Source: Anaerosomatales bacterium
GTDB lineage: Bacteria; Actinomycetota; Coriobacteriia; Anaerosomatales; Anaerosomataceae
NCBI GenBank assembly: GCA_030019445.1
Contig: JASEEU010000003.1
Span: 1 to 64,000, forward strand
Direction of reading: 5' to 3'
DNA: 64,000 nucleotides
The position numbers were made by a program, and so were the translations under genes. Position 1 is the stretch's first letter. Each line of letters starts with the position of its first letter. The notes beneath the pieces were generated by a model. The model was not told the DNA's origin. It saw only the letters and a program-made list of their open reading frames with translations, and made no database searches. Positions 1 to 7,964 of the stretch are shown piece by piece.

Positions 1-22
1 GGCCGCCTCATGTCAGGCGGCC
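1..22. terminator. Perfect hairpin at window edge, possible terminator
   Basis: Two 8-base arms (1-8 and 15-22) are perfectly complementary around a 6-base loop. The stem is very GC-rich. Only a weak T-containing stretch (CTTCG) follows, so it may be a terminator for a gene left of the window or a structured leader. The upstream context is not visible. Confidence 0.45.
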
Positions 23-89
23 GGGCCTTCGTACACCACTACCGGGGACGTTAACGTTCCGGGCTCTGCTCCGGAACAAGGAGTTCGCA

Positions 90-674
90 ATCACTGCGTG
101 GCCGCCGCGCGAGTACGAGGGCGATCCAGACGACACCTCGGAAGACGCGACCATTGCGGGACAGGCGGAGCTTCGGGTTCAAGCTCTCCTCAGGCAGTAC
201 GAAGAGAGCGTCAACCTGGAGGAGCGAGCAATCGCAATCATCTTGGAAGCACTCCTGTTCGCCCGTCTCTTTGAAGACGGAGCCGACCAGTCCATCTACG
301 CCGATCATCTGCCCACGATTCTGGCGCAGCACGGCATCGAAATGAGCACAAGACAAGTGCGCAGCCTTGTCGGTGTCGTCAGGGACAAGGGCGTCATCGT
401 CGCAGGGTCGCCAAACGGCTACAAGCTTGCCCTGACCGCTGCGGACATCGGAGAGTACTTGACTCACACAGAGGGTATTGTGGGGCCGATGCTTGGCAGA
501 GTCGGGCGAGCTCGACAGTCTGTGAAGGCGGACACGTCGGGGCGCTACGATATCCTCTCGCGGTCGGACACTCTGCGAGCCCTTGTTGAGGCGAGCGCTG
601 ATGCATCACTGGCGGCGCTGGAAGACGAGGCCCCCTCAGAAGACGCAGACGCCGTTCTTGAGGATGGCGCATAG
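90..674 (+). CDS. Unrecognised winged-helix-like protein, start uncertain
   Basis: I do not recognise the family. The central part (about positions 320-470) reads like a winged helix: a recognition-helix segment STRQVRSLVGVVRDKG followed by a GYKL beta turn, as in replication-initiator or regulator wHTH domains. The C-terminus is acidic. The frame is open from the left window edge to TGA-free stop at 674, but the first ATG/GTG/TTG in it is TTG 243, which would remove clearly protein-like sequence upstream. A good Shine-Dalgarno (AAGGAG, 78-83) sits six bases before an ATC codon at 90, so either ATC is the start, or CTG 66, or the gene begins outside the window. It stands alone before the IS110 remnant. 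Confidence 0.5.
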   Translation: MTAWPPREYEGDPDDTSEDATIAGQAELRVQALLRQYEESVNLEERAIAIILEALLFARLFEDGADQSIYADHLPTILAQHGIEMSTRQVRSLVGVVRDKGVIVAGSPNGYKLALTAADIGEYLTHTEGIVGPMLGRVGRARQSVKADTSGRYDILSRSDTLRALVEASADASLAALEDEAPSEDADAVLEDGA

Positions 675-1027
675 CCTTGATCGGTCTGCCAGTGTCTAAC
701 CCCGGCTTCGAGCAGAAAGCGCGCCCCGCCAAAGAGGTAGACTGAACTGCACGGAAGCGCGCGGGGGCGCGCTTCAGCTCAAGCCGAAACACGTTGATAT
801 GAGATTGCCGGTCAACCCGCGATCGCTCACGGTCCTCTCTTCTGGCGTGTCGGTGCAAGCGGGCGGGCACATGGATTCGGCGCTCGACCATGCTGATATC
901 CGGGGATTCGAACCCCACATCTCGGTCGGACCGGAGCCTGCCTCAAACTAGGCGCGCGCTTACAAACGTCGCATAACGTTATCGAGGATCTCTCCGGAGT
1001 CTGGCGCCCGCCCGCGTGCATGACTGA
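675..1027. other. Intergenic stretch with hairpin and palindrome
   Basis: No convincing gene is visible. A perfect hairpin with 9-base arms (754-762 and 767-775) around GGGG lies here without a T-tract. A 10-base palindrome ATAACGTTAT (973-982) lies just beyond the transposase stop codon and could relate to the IS110 end or target, since IS110 elements lack long terminal inverted repeats. A tRNA T-loop-like string occurs near 901-916 but does not form a tRNA. Confidence 0.4.
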
Positions 1028-2150
1028 CTATCGCGCAGGGCCGAGGTTGCCCGTCATGAGCCCCCAGACGAAACCGGAGAGCTCTCGCGCGGTGGCCACC
1101 ACCGCGGTATGCGCACCTTTGCGGGCCGAGATCGTGCGGAATGTGCGGTTGAGGCGCACCTGTGCCGCCCACGAGTAGGCCGCGACCTCAGGCGGCATCC
1201 CCTCGAGCCGTTCACGCAGCTTGCCGCGGACCGCCGGCACATGCCGGTAGGCCCAGGCGGACTCCACGAGCACGCGCCGGATGTGCCGGTTGCCCGTCTT
1301 GGTGATCGAGCCCTGGTGCCTACTCGCCCCGCTCGAGTGCTCGGAGGGGGTGAGACCCGTGAAGCCCATGTAGCTTCCGGCATTCCCGAAGCGGGAGAAG
1401 TCGCACGTCTCGGAGATGATCGTCATCGCCGAGAGCGTGGATATGCCACGAAGGGTCGAGAGACGCGCGACGTCAGAAGCGAAGGGCTCACTCCCCGCGA
1501 TCTCCTCGATGCGGCGTCCCATCTCGGCGAGCTGCGTGTCACGCACGAAGTAGGCGGACATCAGGTTGGCAAACGCCTCTTGGGCGTGCGGCTCGTCGAA
1601 GGAAAGCGAGCGGGCCCAGACCTCGAAGCGGTGCGACCACGCGTCACGCGGCCCGGGGTAGCGCTTGCCGTAGCGCAGAAGGAAGCTCCGGATCCGCTGA
1701 CGCGCGACCCTGCGGTCGCACTTGACCTCCTCCCGCACGCGGATCAGATCGCGCACGGCCTCCTCTGCGGCACCGGGCACACGGACGCTGGTGAGCTCGT
1801 CGGCGCGATGGAGCCGTGCGAGGTTGCGCGCGTCGATGCGGTCGGTCTTCACGTGCGCACCGCTGCGGCGGGGGATGAGGGAAGGCGCGATCACGTCGCA
1901 GTCGAAGCCGAGCGATGTGATGAGCCGGTGCGTGTCGTAGCCGGTCGGACCCGCCTCGTAGCACGTGCGAAGCGCCGACGGGTCCTCATAGCGCCGGAGC
2001 AGTCGGCGGATCCGGGGTATTGGGGATCACCCGCTCGTCGACCTCGGTCGTGCCGGGCCGCAGCACTGCCACTGCGATCGTGTCCTTGTGCACGTCGAGC
2101 CCGATGTGAGTACACTCGTTCATGGCCGGTCCCTCCGTATGTCGGCACCG
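1000..2150 (-). mobile_element. IS110-family insertion sequence, degenerate, ends approximate
   Basis: The element is defined by the frameshifted transposase at 1028-2123. IS110 elements have no obvious terminal inverted repeats or target duplications, so the ends given are approximate. It lies immediately upstream of, and divergent from, the AlbA_2-type gene, whose start at 2239 is intact. Confidence 0.55.
1028..2123 (-). pseudogene. IS110-family transposase, frameshifted
   Basis: The protein starts MNECTHIGLDVHKDT, the canonical N-terminus of IS110 RuvC-like (DEDD) transposases. The rest continues in another frame from about 2025 to the stop at 1028. That part contains the YEAGPTGYDTHRLI region, KTDRIDARNLARL, and the transposase_20 block LSTLRGISTLSAMTIISE with GFTGLTPSEHSSG. 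The junction is near the CCCCGGATCC stretch around 2020-2030. After NTP the first frame runs to a TGA, while the shifted frame continues perfectly with IRRLLRRYEDPSALRTCYEAG. A one-base indel therefore broke a full-length (about 365 residue) transposase. IS110 is not known to use programmed frameshifting, so I call it a pseudogene. Confidence 0.85.
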
Positions 2151-2238
2151 CGGACCCATTTCCGCCGTGAACCACGTATATGTGCGGATTCGGGCCGGCC
2201 ATCTCATAGTGACTAGATGCAGTGCCGAGGGGGTTCCG

Positions 2239-3675
2239 TTGTCCGCAGTTCCTGTTGTGGAAGTGAGCGTCACAGAGGTCGAGAAGGTCCTCGCGACGGA
2301 AGAGGGCCATTTCGCTGACGTCAAGAGTCTCAGGATTGCGCCAGCCAAGCTTACGCGATCACTCTCGGCATTCGCGAACGCCGAGGGTGGCGAGCTCTAC
2401 GTAGGCATCGAAGAGGAGAAGGGCTCCGGGGCCCGCACATGGTTGGGGTTCGAAACCCCTGAGGCCGCCAACGGTCACGTTCAGGTCTTCGAGTCGCTGT
2501 TCCCTCTAGGTACGGAGTTCGCGTACGAGTTCCTCCGCAACGCGGCCAGCGACGGTCTCGTGCTCAAGATCTCGGTCCAGAAGACCCGCGAGATCAAGAA
2601 GGCGTCCAACGACGTCGTCTACGTTCGGCGAGGGGCACAGAACCTGCCTGTCGACTCTCCCGAACGTCTCGAGATTCTCAAGCGCGAGAAAGGACTCACT
2701 ACCTTCGAGGACCAGACGGTTGCCTGCGAACCCGAGGTCATCACGAACTCTGAGACTATCATCGGCTTCATGCTGGAGGTCGTTCCTACGTCGGAGCCGG
2801 AGTCGTGGCTTCGCAAGCAGCGCCTACTCGTCGGCGCCAATCCGACGGTCGCGGGCATAGTGTTGTTTGCAGATGTACCTCAGGCGGCCTTGCCCAAACG
2901 CACCGGAATCAAGGTCTACAGATACAACACCAGCGCCGAGCAGGGGACGAGAGAGACACTGGACTTCGACCCCATCTCAATAGAAGGCAACGCCTACAAT
3001 CAGATACACGCTGCGGTTGCTGAGACGCAGCGGATCATCGAGGCACTCCGCATTAGAACGTCCGAAGGGCTCGTGAGCGTCGAGTACCCGACAACTGCGA
3101 TTCACGAGATTGTCACAAACGCAGTGCTCCACAGAGACTACGGGGTGTCGGACGACATCCACATTCGCATCTTCGACAATCGCGTCGAGGTCCTCAGCCC
3201 TGGCACACTGCCGGGCCATGTCACGCCGGAGAACATTCTGGATGAGCGGTTTGCCCGCAATCCCTCGATAGTGCGCCTCATCAACAAGTTCCCGGACCCG
3301 CCCAATAAGGATGTTGGTGAGGGACTGAACACCGCGTTCGACGCGATGCGCGAAATGAAGCTTCGTGATCCCGAGATTGTGCAGGCAGGTGGCTATGTCA
3401 CCGTCACCTTGCGCCACGAACGCATTGCCTCGCCGGAGGAGCGCATTCTAGAGTTCCTGGAGACACACGACGAGATTGCCAATCGGCAGGCTCGCGAGAT
3501 CTGCTTCATCGGGTCGGAGAACCGCATGAAGACGATTCTTCAGCGCATGGTTCGCGACGGACTCATCGAATTGGTTCCCGGGCGAACACGCTACACCGCA
3601 GCATACCGGCTGCCGACGGATGGAAGTGTCAAGCCCGCGGAAACCGGACAGGAACAGCTTGATCTCGGCGTATGA
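2239..3675 (+). CDS. AlbA_2/Schlafen-type ATP-binding protein
   Basis: The N-terminal domain (residues about 10-150) matches the AlbA_2/divergent AAA_4 fold: EEGHFADVKSL, then LSAFANAEGGELYVGIEE. The C-terminal part carries the HATPase_C_4-like motif HEIVTNAVLHRDYG near residue 320, then a winged-helix tail. Such proteins are usually annotated as putative DNA-binding or transcriptional regulators and often sit in defence or mobile regions; the biochemical role is unclear. TTG 2239 was chosen because GAGGGGG (2227-2233) precedes it at proper distance; upstream in-frame sequence reads like noncoding DNA. Codon use is less GC3-biased than the neighbours, consistent with acquisition. It sits between IS110 and IS30 remnants. 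Confidence 0.85.
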   Translation: MSAVPVVEVSVTEVEKVLATEEGHFADVKSLRIAPAKLTRSLSAFANAEGGELYVGIEEEKGSGARTWLGFETPEAANGHVQVFESLFPLGTEFAYEFLRNAASDGLVLKISVQKTREIKKASNDVVYVRRGAQNLPVDSPERLEILKREKGLTTFEDQTVACEPEVITNSETIIGFMLEVVPTSEPESWLRKQRLLVGANPTVAGIVLFADVPQAALPKRTGIKVYRYNTSAEQGTRETLDFDPISIEGNAYNQIHAAVAETQRIIEALRIRTSEGLVSVEYPTTAIHEIVTNAVLHRDYGVSDDIHIRIFDNRVEVLSPGTLPGHVTPENILDERFARNPSIVRLINKFPDPPNKDVGEGLNTAFDAMREMKLRDPEIVQAGGYVTVTLRHERIASPEERILEFLETHDEIANRQAREICFIGSENRMKTILQRMVRDGLIELVPGRTRYTAAYRLPTDGSVKPAETGQEQLDLGV

Positions 3676-3681
3676 GCACGC

Positions 3682-3727
3682 ACCTGAGTTCAAGTTTGAA
3701 TCGCAACACACCGCCCGTCTGAGGGCC
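3682..3727. repeat. IS30-family terminal repeat, copy 1
   Basis: This 46-base copy lies between the stop of the AlbA_2-type gene and the 3' end of the transposase fragment. Read on the minus strand it contains the GTGTTGC...TTCAAACTTGAA pattern seen at IS30-family ends. It matches 4008-4053 in direct orientation with two mismatches. Confidence 0.75.
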
Positions 3728-3730
3728 TTC

Positions 3731-4007
3731 CTACGATTGTGCATAGCACTCCTCCGGGGTCTTGTAGCCGAGCCTCTTGCGCGGTCGTGAGTTGAGCTTC
3801 GCGGCGATCGCGTCGCAGTCTTCCTGCGTGATGTGAGCCATGCTCGTCCGCTTCGGCAGGTACTGGCGGATGAGCCCATTCGTATTCTCGTTGGTGCCGC
3901 GCTCCCATGAGTGGTGCGGCGTGGCGAAGTAGAACTCCACCCCGGTCGCCTCCTCGATCTGCTTGTAGGAGTGGAACTCGGTGCCGTTGTCCGAGGTGAT
4001 GGTCACG
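3731..4007 (-). pseudogene. IS30-family transposase, C-terminal fragment
   Basis: About 92 residues of the rve/DDE integrase core remain. They begin at VTITSDNGTEF, which carries the second catalytic Asp, and include ATPHHSWERGTNENTNGLIRQYLPK, which carries the catalytic Glu, then the typical NSRPRKRLGYKTPEE tail. The HTH and the first Asp are missing. The fragment ends abruptly at 4008, where a second copy of the element's own terminal repeat begins, so it was cut by insertion or deletion at an IS30 end. It cannot be functional. Confidence 0.9.
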
Positions 4008-4053
4008 ACCTGAGTTCAAGTCTGAATCGCTACACACCGCCCGTCTGAGGGCC
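4008..4053. repeat. IS30-family terminal repeat, copy 2
   Basis: This is a direct repeat of 3682-3727 (two substitutions in 46 bases). It abuts the truncated transposase and marks the junction of a second element copy. Confidence 0.75.
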
Positions 4054-4156
4054 TGACTTCACGCTTGCATCGCAACACTCCGCCCTCCTGAGCGCTCTCC
4101 CGCTATCGCGCGTCGTGCTCCTCAGGCGCTCGCCACGCCTCTTGCGCGGTCGTGAG
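4054..4156. mobile_element. Third, degenerate IS30 remnant
   Basis: Positions 4054-4096 are a diverged third copy of the terminal repeat. Positions 4137-4156 are identical over 20 bases to 3772-3791, the part of the transposase encoding the SRPRKR region. Spacing between the two parts mirrors copy 1, so this is the 3' end of another IS30 copy decayed beyond coding. Confidence 0.65.
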
Positions 4157-4213
4157 GGGACGCCGTCCAACGCGACCCGCCCTCGGCACCGCTCGAGTGC
4201 CCGATCGGCGCCT

Positions 4214-5074
4214 CTACGCATCCGCTGAGAACAGCAACCTGTTGTCCTCGGCGAACTGTCGGAAGCTGATCGGCCTGCGCCCGAGCAGCTCGTGCAGGTC
4301 CGTCGTCACGGTCGCCGCCATCCGCATCTTGGCGACCATGTAGATCGCGCGCATCACGGACACGAACTCGGCCGGGTAGCCTCGCGTGCGCATGTGCTCG
4401 GCGAACGCGCGTCCGGACGGGCGTGTGTAGGTGATGGGCCGGCCGACCACGTCGCTCAAGATGGCAGCGCATTCGTCGTAGTCGAGGGCTTCCTCGCCGG
4501 TGAGCGAATATGACTGGCCTTCATGCCCGGGCTCGGTGAGCACCCTGGCCGCAGCCGCCGCGATGTCTCGCACGTCGATGAAGCTGGTGCGCCCCGAACC
4601 TGCGGGGACGATGATCTCGTCACGCTCGCGGATGTCGGCCAGGTGCGTCGTGCACAGGTTCTGCATGAAGAAGCTGGGCCTGAGCATCGTCCAGGCCAGG
4701 CCGCTCTTCTTGAGCTCCTTCTCGATCGAATGGTGGGGCACGACAGGGTTCTTCTCGGCACCGAGCAAAGACAGGAACACCACCTGGGCCACGCCCGCTT
4801 CCTTCATCGCGGCCAGGAACGGGAGGAATGCCTTCGCGTCGCTCATGTGCGGCGGGCGCATCAGGAACACCCGGTCCACGTGCCTGAGCGCCTGCGGGAA
4901 CGTCGAAGCGTCGCAGAAGTCGAACGCGACACGCTCGCAGCCCGTCGGGATCCGCTCCGACTCGCGGTCGTCGGTCATCGTCGCCCGGACCGTGACACCC
5001 GCTTCCAGCAGCGCTTTCACGACCTCGCTGCCGACGTTCCCGGCTGCTCCCGTGACCAGTACCGTTCCGCTCAT
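4214..5074 (-). CDS. NmrA/SDR-a family NAD(P)-binding protein
   Basis: The protein begins MSGTVLVTGAAGNVGSEVV, a glycine-rich GxxGxxG dinucleotide-binding loop, then FLMRPPHMSDAK and LSLLGAEKN and WTMLRPSFFMQNL, all typical of the NmrA-like/atypical SDR group (286 residues). Members act as redox sensors or quinone/NADPH reductases; the substrate here is unknown. The start codon overlaps the stop of the upstream marR gene by four bases (TCAT at 5071-5074), so the two form an operon read leftward from the operator at 5523-5554. Induction of an NmrA reductase by a MarR ligand, such as a quinone or phenolic, is a reasonable inference. Confidence 0.9.
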   Translation of the reverse strand: MSGTVLVTGAAGNVGSEVVKALLEAGVTVRATMTDDRESERIPTGCERVAFDFCDASTFPQALRHVDRVFLMRPPHMSDAKAFLPFLAAMKEAGVAQVVFLSLLGAEKNPVVPHHSIEKELKKSGLAWTMLRPSFFMQNLCTTHLADIRERDEIIVPAGSGRTSFIDVRDIAAAAARVLTEPGHEGQSYSLTGEEALDYDECAAILSDVVGRPITYTRPSGRAFAEHMRTRGYPAEFVSVMRAIYMVAKMRMAATVTTDLHELLGRRPISFRQFAEDNRLLFSADA

Positions 5075-5505
5075 GAGTGCGGTCCCTTCAACGCGGTCGG
5101 ATCTCGCTCGACAAGGGCGGCCAGGGCGTGGAACAGCGAGACGACGTCCGCATCCTCCATCCCGCTGAGCACGCGAGCCTGAGCGCGCTCCGAGGCCGCA
5201 CGGATGCGAGGGAGCATGTCGCGGGCCTGCCCCGCCAGCGTCAGTGACTGGGAACGGCGGTCGGCGGGGTTGTCCTGCGCCGCGATCCAGCCATCTCGCG
5301 ACAGTCGGGCGAGAAGGCCGCTCATCGTCGCCCGGTCGATGCCAAGCGCCGCAGACAGCTGTGTCGGGGTCGACGGCTCGCACGCGGACAGCGCCAGGAG
5401 CGAGGAGGCCTGCCGCGGCGTCAGGCCGACTTCCCGGAGCTGCATGGCGAACTCATGGTCGAGCATCCGCGTCGCTCGATGGAGGAGGTAGCCGAGCTGG
5501 TCCAC
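5071..5505 (-). CDS. MarR family transcriptional regulator
   Basis: This 144-residue protein has the MarR winged helix: LTPRQASSLLALSACEPSTPTQLSAALGIDRATMSGLLARL as helix-turn-helix, then the wing DNPADRRSQSLTL with the conserved DxRS segment. It is the first gene of a two-gene operon with the NmrA reductase and diverges from the DUF5655 gene at 5642. A perfect inverted repeat lies 18 bases upstream of its start, so autorepression is likely. Confidence 0.93.
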   Translation of the reverse strand: MDQLGYLLHRATRMLDHEFAMQLREVGLTPRQASSLLALSACEPSTPTQLSAALGIDRATMSGLLARLSRDGWIAAQDNPADRRSQSLTLAGQARDMLPRIRAASERAQARVLSGMEDADVVSLFHALAALVERDPTALKGPHS

Positions 5506-5522
5506 ATCGCTCTCCTAACTGG

Positions 5523-5554
5523 TTCGTATACGTAGTAGGTGCTTTGTATACGAA
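5523..5554. promoter_or_regulatory. Predicted MarR operator
   Basis: TTCGTATAC (5523-5531) and GTATACGAA (5546-5554) form a perfect 9-base inverted repeat separated by 14 bases. Each arm also contains the palindrome GTATAC. The site sits between the divergent marR gene (start 5505) and the gene at 5642, a position suited to autoregulation. Confidence 0.7.
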
Positions 5555-5641
5555 CTGTCGCGCCGCGTCAAGCACGCGGAGCAGACGCCGGACCGCCGGC
5601 GGGTACATCCTCACGAAAGGGAGTCTGAACGGAGGGCCACG

Positions 5642-6070
5642 GTGCCGGAGAAGTCGGTCGCGGAGAAGATTGACGAGTTCTTCGCCGGACATGAGTCGTC
5701 GCGGCCGCTGTTCGAGGCGCTCCGCCTGGTCGTCGGCTCGCTCGGCGACGTCGACCTTCGTGTCACCAAGAGCCAGATAGCCTTCGCGCACAAGCGCGCG
5801 TTCGCGTGGGCGTGGGTGCCGGCCCGCTATCTCGGCAGCGGGCATGCGCCGCTGGTACTGTCGGTCGCGCTGCTGCATCCTGACCCTTCGCCACGCTGGA
5901 AGCAGGTCGTCGAGCCGTCACCCGGCCACTTCATGCATCACCTCGAGCTGCGCTCGGAGTCAGACATCGACGACGAGGTGCGCGCGTGGTTGCAGCAGGC
6001 GCGAGCGGTTGCCGAGAACGGCGCGGCGCGACCCTGCACCAACCAAGAGGAGGCCGTATGCATGCCATGA
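5642..6070 (+). CDS. DUF5655 domain-containing protein
   Basis: This 142-residue protein has the DUF5655 pattern: an N-terminal helical KIDEFFAGHESSRPLFEALR, the strand DVDLRVTKSQIAFAHKRAFAWAW, then PRWKQVVEPSPGHFMHHLELRSESDIDDEVRAWL. The family is thought to be a small transport or adaptor-like fold; its function is not established. GTG 5642 follows GGAGGG with good spacing. Its 3' end overlaps the trmO start by 13 bases, so the two genes are co-transcribed. Confidence 0.8.
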   Translation: MPEKSVAEKIDEFFAGHESSRPLFEALRLVVGSLGDVDLRVTKSQIAFAHKRAFAWAWVPARYLGSGHAPLVLSVALLHPDPSPRWKQVVEPSPGHFMHHLELRSESDIDDEVRAWLQQARAVAENGAARPCTNQEEAVCMP

Positions 6071-6543
6071 GCCCGGAACGACCACGCTTCGAGATCCGTC
6101 AGATCGGGACCATCGAGCGCACCGAGGGCGGCGCGCGGCTGCACGTGTTCGAGGAGTACCGCGCCTGCCTGGACCAGCTCGGTACCTTCAGCCACGCCGA
6201 GGTGCTGTGGTGGTTCAGTCAGTGCGACGAGGAGGAGCTTCGGAGCATCACCAGGGTGGATCCGCCCTTCGAGTCGCCGACGCTCGGCGTGTTCGCCACG
6301 CACACGCCCACGCGCCCGAACCCTGTCGCGCTGAGCACGATCGTGATCCGCAGCGTCGACGAGGACGCCGGCATCGTCGAGATCGGTGCGGTCGACGCCG
6401 TCGACGGCAGTCCTCTGATCGATATCAAGCCGTACATGCCGCACTACAGTCGCGTCCGCGAGCCCGTCGTTCCGGCGTGGGCGTCCCAGTGGCCCGAGTG
6501 GATGCCCGAGGACGGCGTCGAGCTGGATGAGCCTCCCGAGTAG
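6058..6543 (+). CDS. trmO: tRNA (N6-threonylcarbamoyladenosine-N6)-methyltransferase TrmO
   Basis: The protein (161 residues) belongs to the TsaA/UPF0066 family. It contains GTIERTEGGARLHV, HAEVLWWF, THTPTRPNPVALSTI (the conserved RPNP block around the SAM site) and LIDIKPYMPHYS. E. coli TrmO methylates t6A37 of some tRNA-Thr species; this protein lacks the long C-terminal extension of E. coli TrmO, as many bacterial members do. ATG 6058 has AGAGGAGG directly upstream. The gene overlaps the DUF5655 gene and is followed closely by a membrane protein. Confidence 0.9.
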   Translation: MHAMSPERPRFEIRQIGTIERTEGGARLHVFEEYRACLDQLGTFSHAEVLWWFSQCDEEELRSITRVDPPFESPTLGVFATHTPTRPNPVALSTIVIRSVDEDAGIVEIGAVDAVDGSPLIDIKPYMPHYSRVREPVVPAWASQWPEWMPEDGVELDEPPE

Positions 6544-6559
6544 ACAAGGAGGGGAGGGT

Positions 6560-7252
6560 TTGGCCGAAGCGGGCTGGAGCATGCGGTGGCAGTGGGGTGT
6601 GTACGCTGCGCTCGTGGCCGCAGCGGTGGTCTTGGCGGCGATCCCTGCAGTCAAACCGTACTTCGCGTGGTTCTTCGGGCCGCTCAACCCAGCGGTCGTG
6701 GCTCTCGCCGCGGGCGCGGTCGGTGGCGTCTCCCTCTTCATCCTCAGACGTTCGTACGGTTTCGAGATCCTCAAGCAGGGATCCACGGCGCGCGGAGTAG
6801 CCGTTGGCCTCGGCTTCGCGACTGTTCTGGGCATCGCGATCGTCATAGCCGATGTCCTATTCCGATACCCGCATGACATCAACGCTCCCATGCCGCAGGC
6901 GCTGGCATTCTACCCGAGCATCGGTCTGGTGGCAGAGATCCTCTTCCACATCCTGCCACTCACGATCGTGCTGACCCTCCTCCTGCCGTTGCGTGATCGG
7001 CTCGGCGTTGACCAGACGGTCATCATCGCGATCGCGCTGGTCGCGGTCGCGGAGCCCACCTTCCAGGTGGTGTTCGGCGATGGGACGCCCGCAGTGTCGG
7101 TGTACACGTGGGTGCACGTCTTCGCGATAGCGCTCCTCCAACTGCATGTCTTCAGGCGCTTCGACTTCGTGTCGATGCTCTCGCTCCGGCTTGTCTACTA
7201 CGTGTACTGGCACCTGATCTGGGGCGCCATTCGGCTGAAAGTGCTGTTCTAG
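6560..7252 (+). CDS. Multi-pass membrane protein, distant CPBP-like
   Basis: About 230 residues with six to seven hydrophobic segments. Two motifs recall CPBP intramembrane proteases in position but not in sequence: VAEILFHILPL (Glu and His in a membrane helix) and YVYWHLIWG near the C-terminus. The canonical EExxxR box is absent, so protease activity is doubtful. TTG 6560 follows AGGAGGGGA (6547-6555) closely; the frame also extends upstream into trmO without a better ribosome site. It is the last gene of the trmO operon. Confidence 0.7.
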   Translation: MAEAGWSMRWQWGVYAALVAAAVVLAAIPAVKPYFAWFFGPLNPAVVALAAGAVGGVSLFILRRSYGFEILKQGSTARGVAVGLGFATVLGIAIVIADVLFRYPHDINAPMPQALAFYPSIGLVAEILFHILPLTIVLTLLLPLRDRLGVDQTVIIAIALVAVAEPTFQVVFGDGTPAVSVYTWVHVFAIALLQLHVFRRFDFVSMLSLRLVYYVYWHLIWGAIRLKVLF

Positions 7253-7291
7253 AGCGCGTGACACCAGCGCTGGGCGACGCGTTGCCCCCCT

Positions 7292-7337
7292 TTTCACCCA
7301 GGTAATATTGACAGCGGAGTTTCACCCGGGTCATACT
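7292..7337 (+). promoter_or_regulatory. Sigma70-type promoter with tandem operator repeats
   Basis: TTGACA (7308-7313) and CATACT (7332-7337) are separated by 18 bases. Two direct repeats of TTTCACCC(A/G)GGT(A/C)ATA lie at 7292 and 7320, 28 bases apart. One covers the region before -35 and the other fills the spacer, an arrangement expected for repression of the DUF2239 gene at 7372. Confidence 0.7.
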
Positions 7338-7371
7338 CATCGACATCCTACCGAGATGCCGAGGAGCACAC

Positions 7372-7941
7372 ATGACCGAACGAGCCTTGACCCTGTTTGC
7401 CGACACGCAGGCTGTCGCGTCCGGAGACCGTCAGACGATTGCCGCCGCGATCGCCGAGCTTCGCGCGAGCGACGATCGGCGCACCCTGCTCGTGTTCGAC
7501 GACATCACCGGCGAGCAGGTCGACGTCGACCCGCGCGATACATCGGCTGCCGACGCGCCGGCCACGGAAGATGCCCCCCAACGCAAGGGTCCGGGGAGGC
7601 CGCGGCTCGGGGTCGTCTCGCGCGAGGTCACGCTGCTGCCCCGGCACTGGGAGTGGCTGAGCGCGCAGCCGTCGGGGGCCTCGGCCACGCTTCGCCGGCT
7701 CGTCGACCAGGCGCGCCGCCAGAACGAGCGCGGGGACCGCGTCAGGCGCTCGCGGGAGGCCACGTTCCGCTTCATGACCGCGATGGCGGGCAATGAGGTC
7801 GGCTTCGAGGAGGCGTGCCGCTCGTTGTTCGCGGGTGACGAGGCGGGCTTCACATCCCATCTGGCGGCGTGGCCCGAGGACGTCGCTCGCTTCTCGGTCA
7901 GGCTCGCCGCCGACGCGTTCGTGGCCGAGAATGCGGACTAA
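7372..7941 (+). CDS. DUF2239 family protein
   Basis: This 189-residue protein has the DUF2239 layout: an N-terminal LLVFDDITGEQVDVD segment, a basic linker RKGPGRPRLGVVSREVTLLPRHWEWL, then ASATLRRLVDQARR and a helical tail with RFMTAMAGN. The linker resembles an AT-hook-like GRPR plus a ribbon-helix-helix-like stretch, so nucleic-acid contact is possible, but no function is known. A strong promoter with repeated operator elements precedes it. The gene downstream starts 24 bases after its stop. Confidence 0.85.
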   Translation: MTERALTLFADTQAVASGDRQTIAAAIAELRASDDRRTLLVFDDITGEQVDVDPRDTSAADAPATEDAPQRKGPGRPRLGVVSREVTLLPRHWEWLSAQPSGASATLRRLVDQARRQNERGDRVRRSREATFRFMTAMAGNEVGFEEACRSLFAGDEAGFTSHLAAWPEDVARFSVRLAADAFVAENAD

Positions 7942-7964
7942 CCGCCTCCGCGAAGGGGTCGTCA

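Noticed and set aside
880-960. tRNA-like T-loop GGTTCGAATCCCC on the minus strand
   Set aside because: No acceptor, D or anticodon arm can be folded around it, and no terminal CCA fits; only a chance or relic similarity.
1986-2060. Programmed frameshift in the IS110 transposase
   Set aside because: No slippery heptamer with a stimulating structure is evident and IS110 is not known to use one; an indel is simpler.
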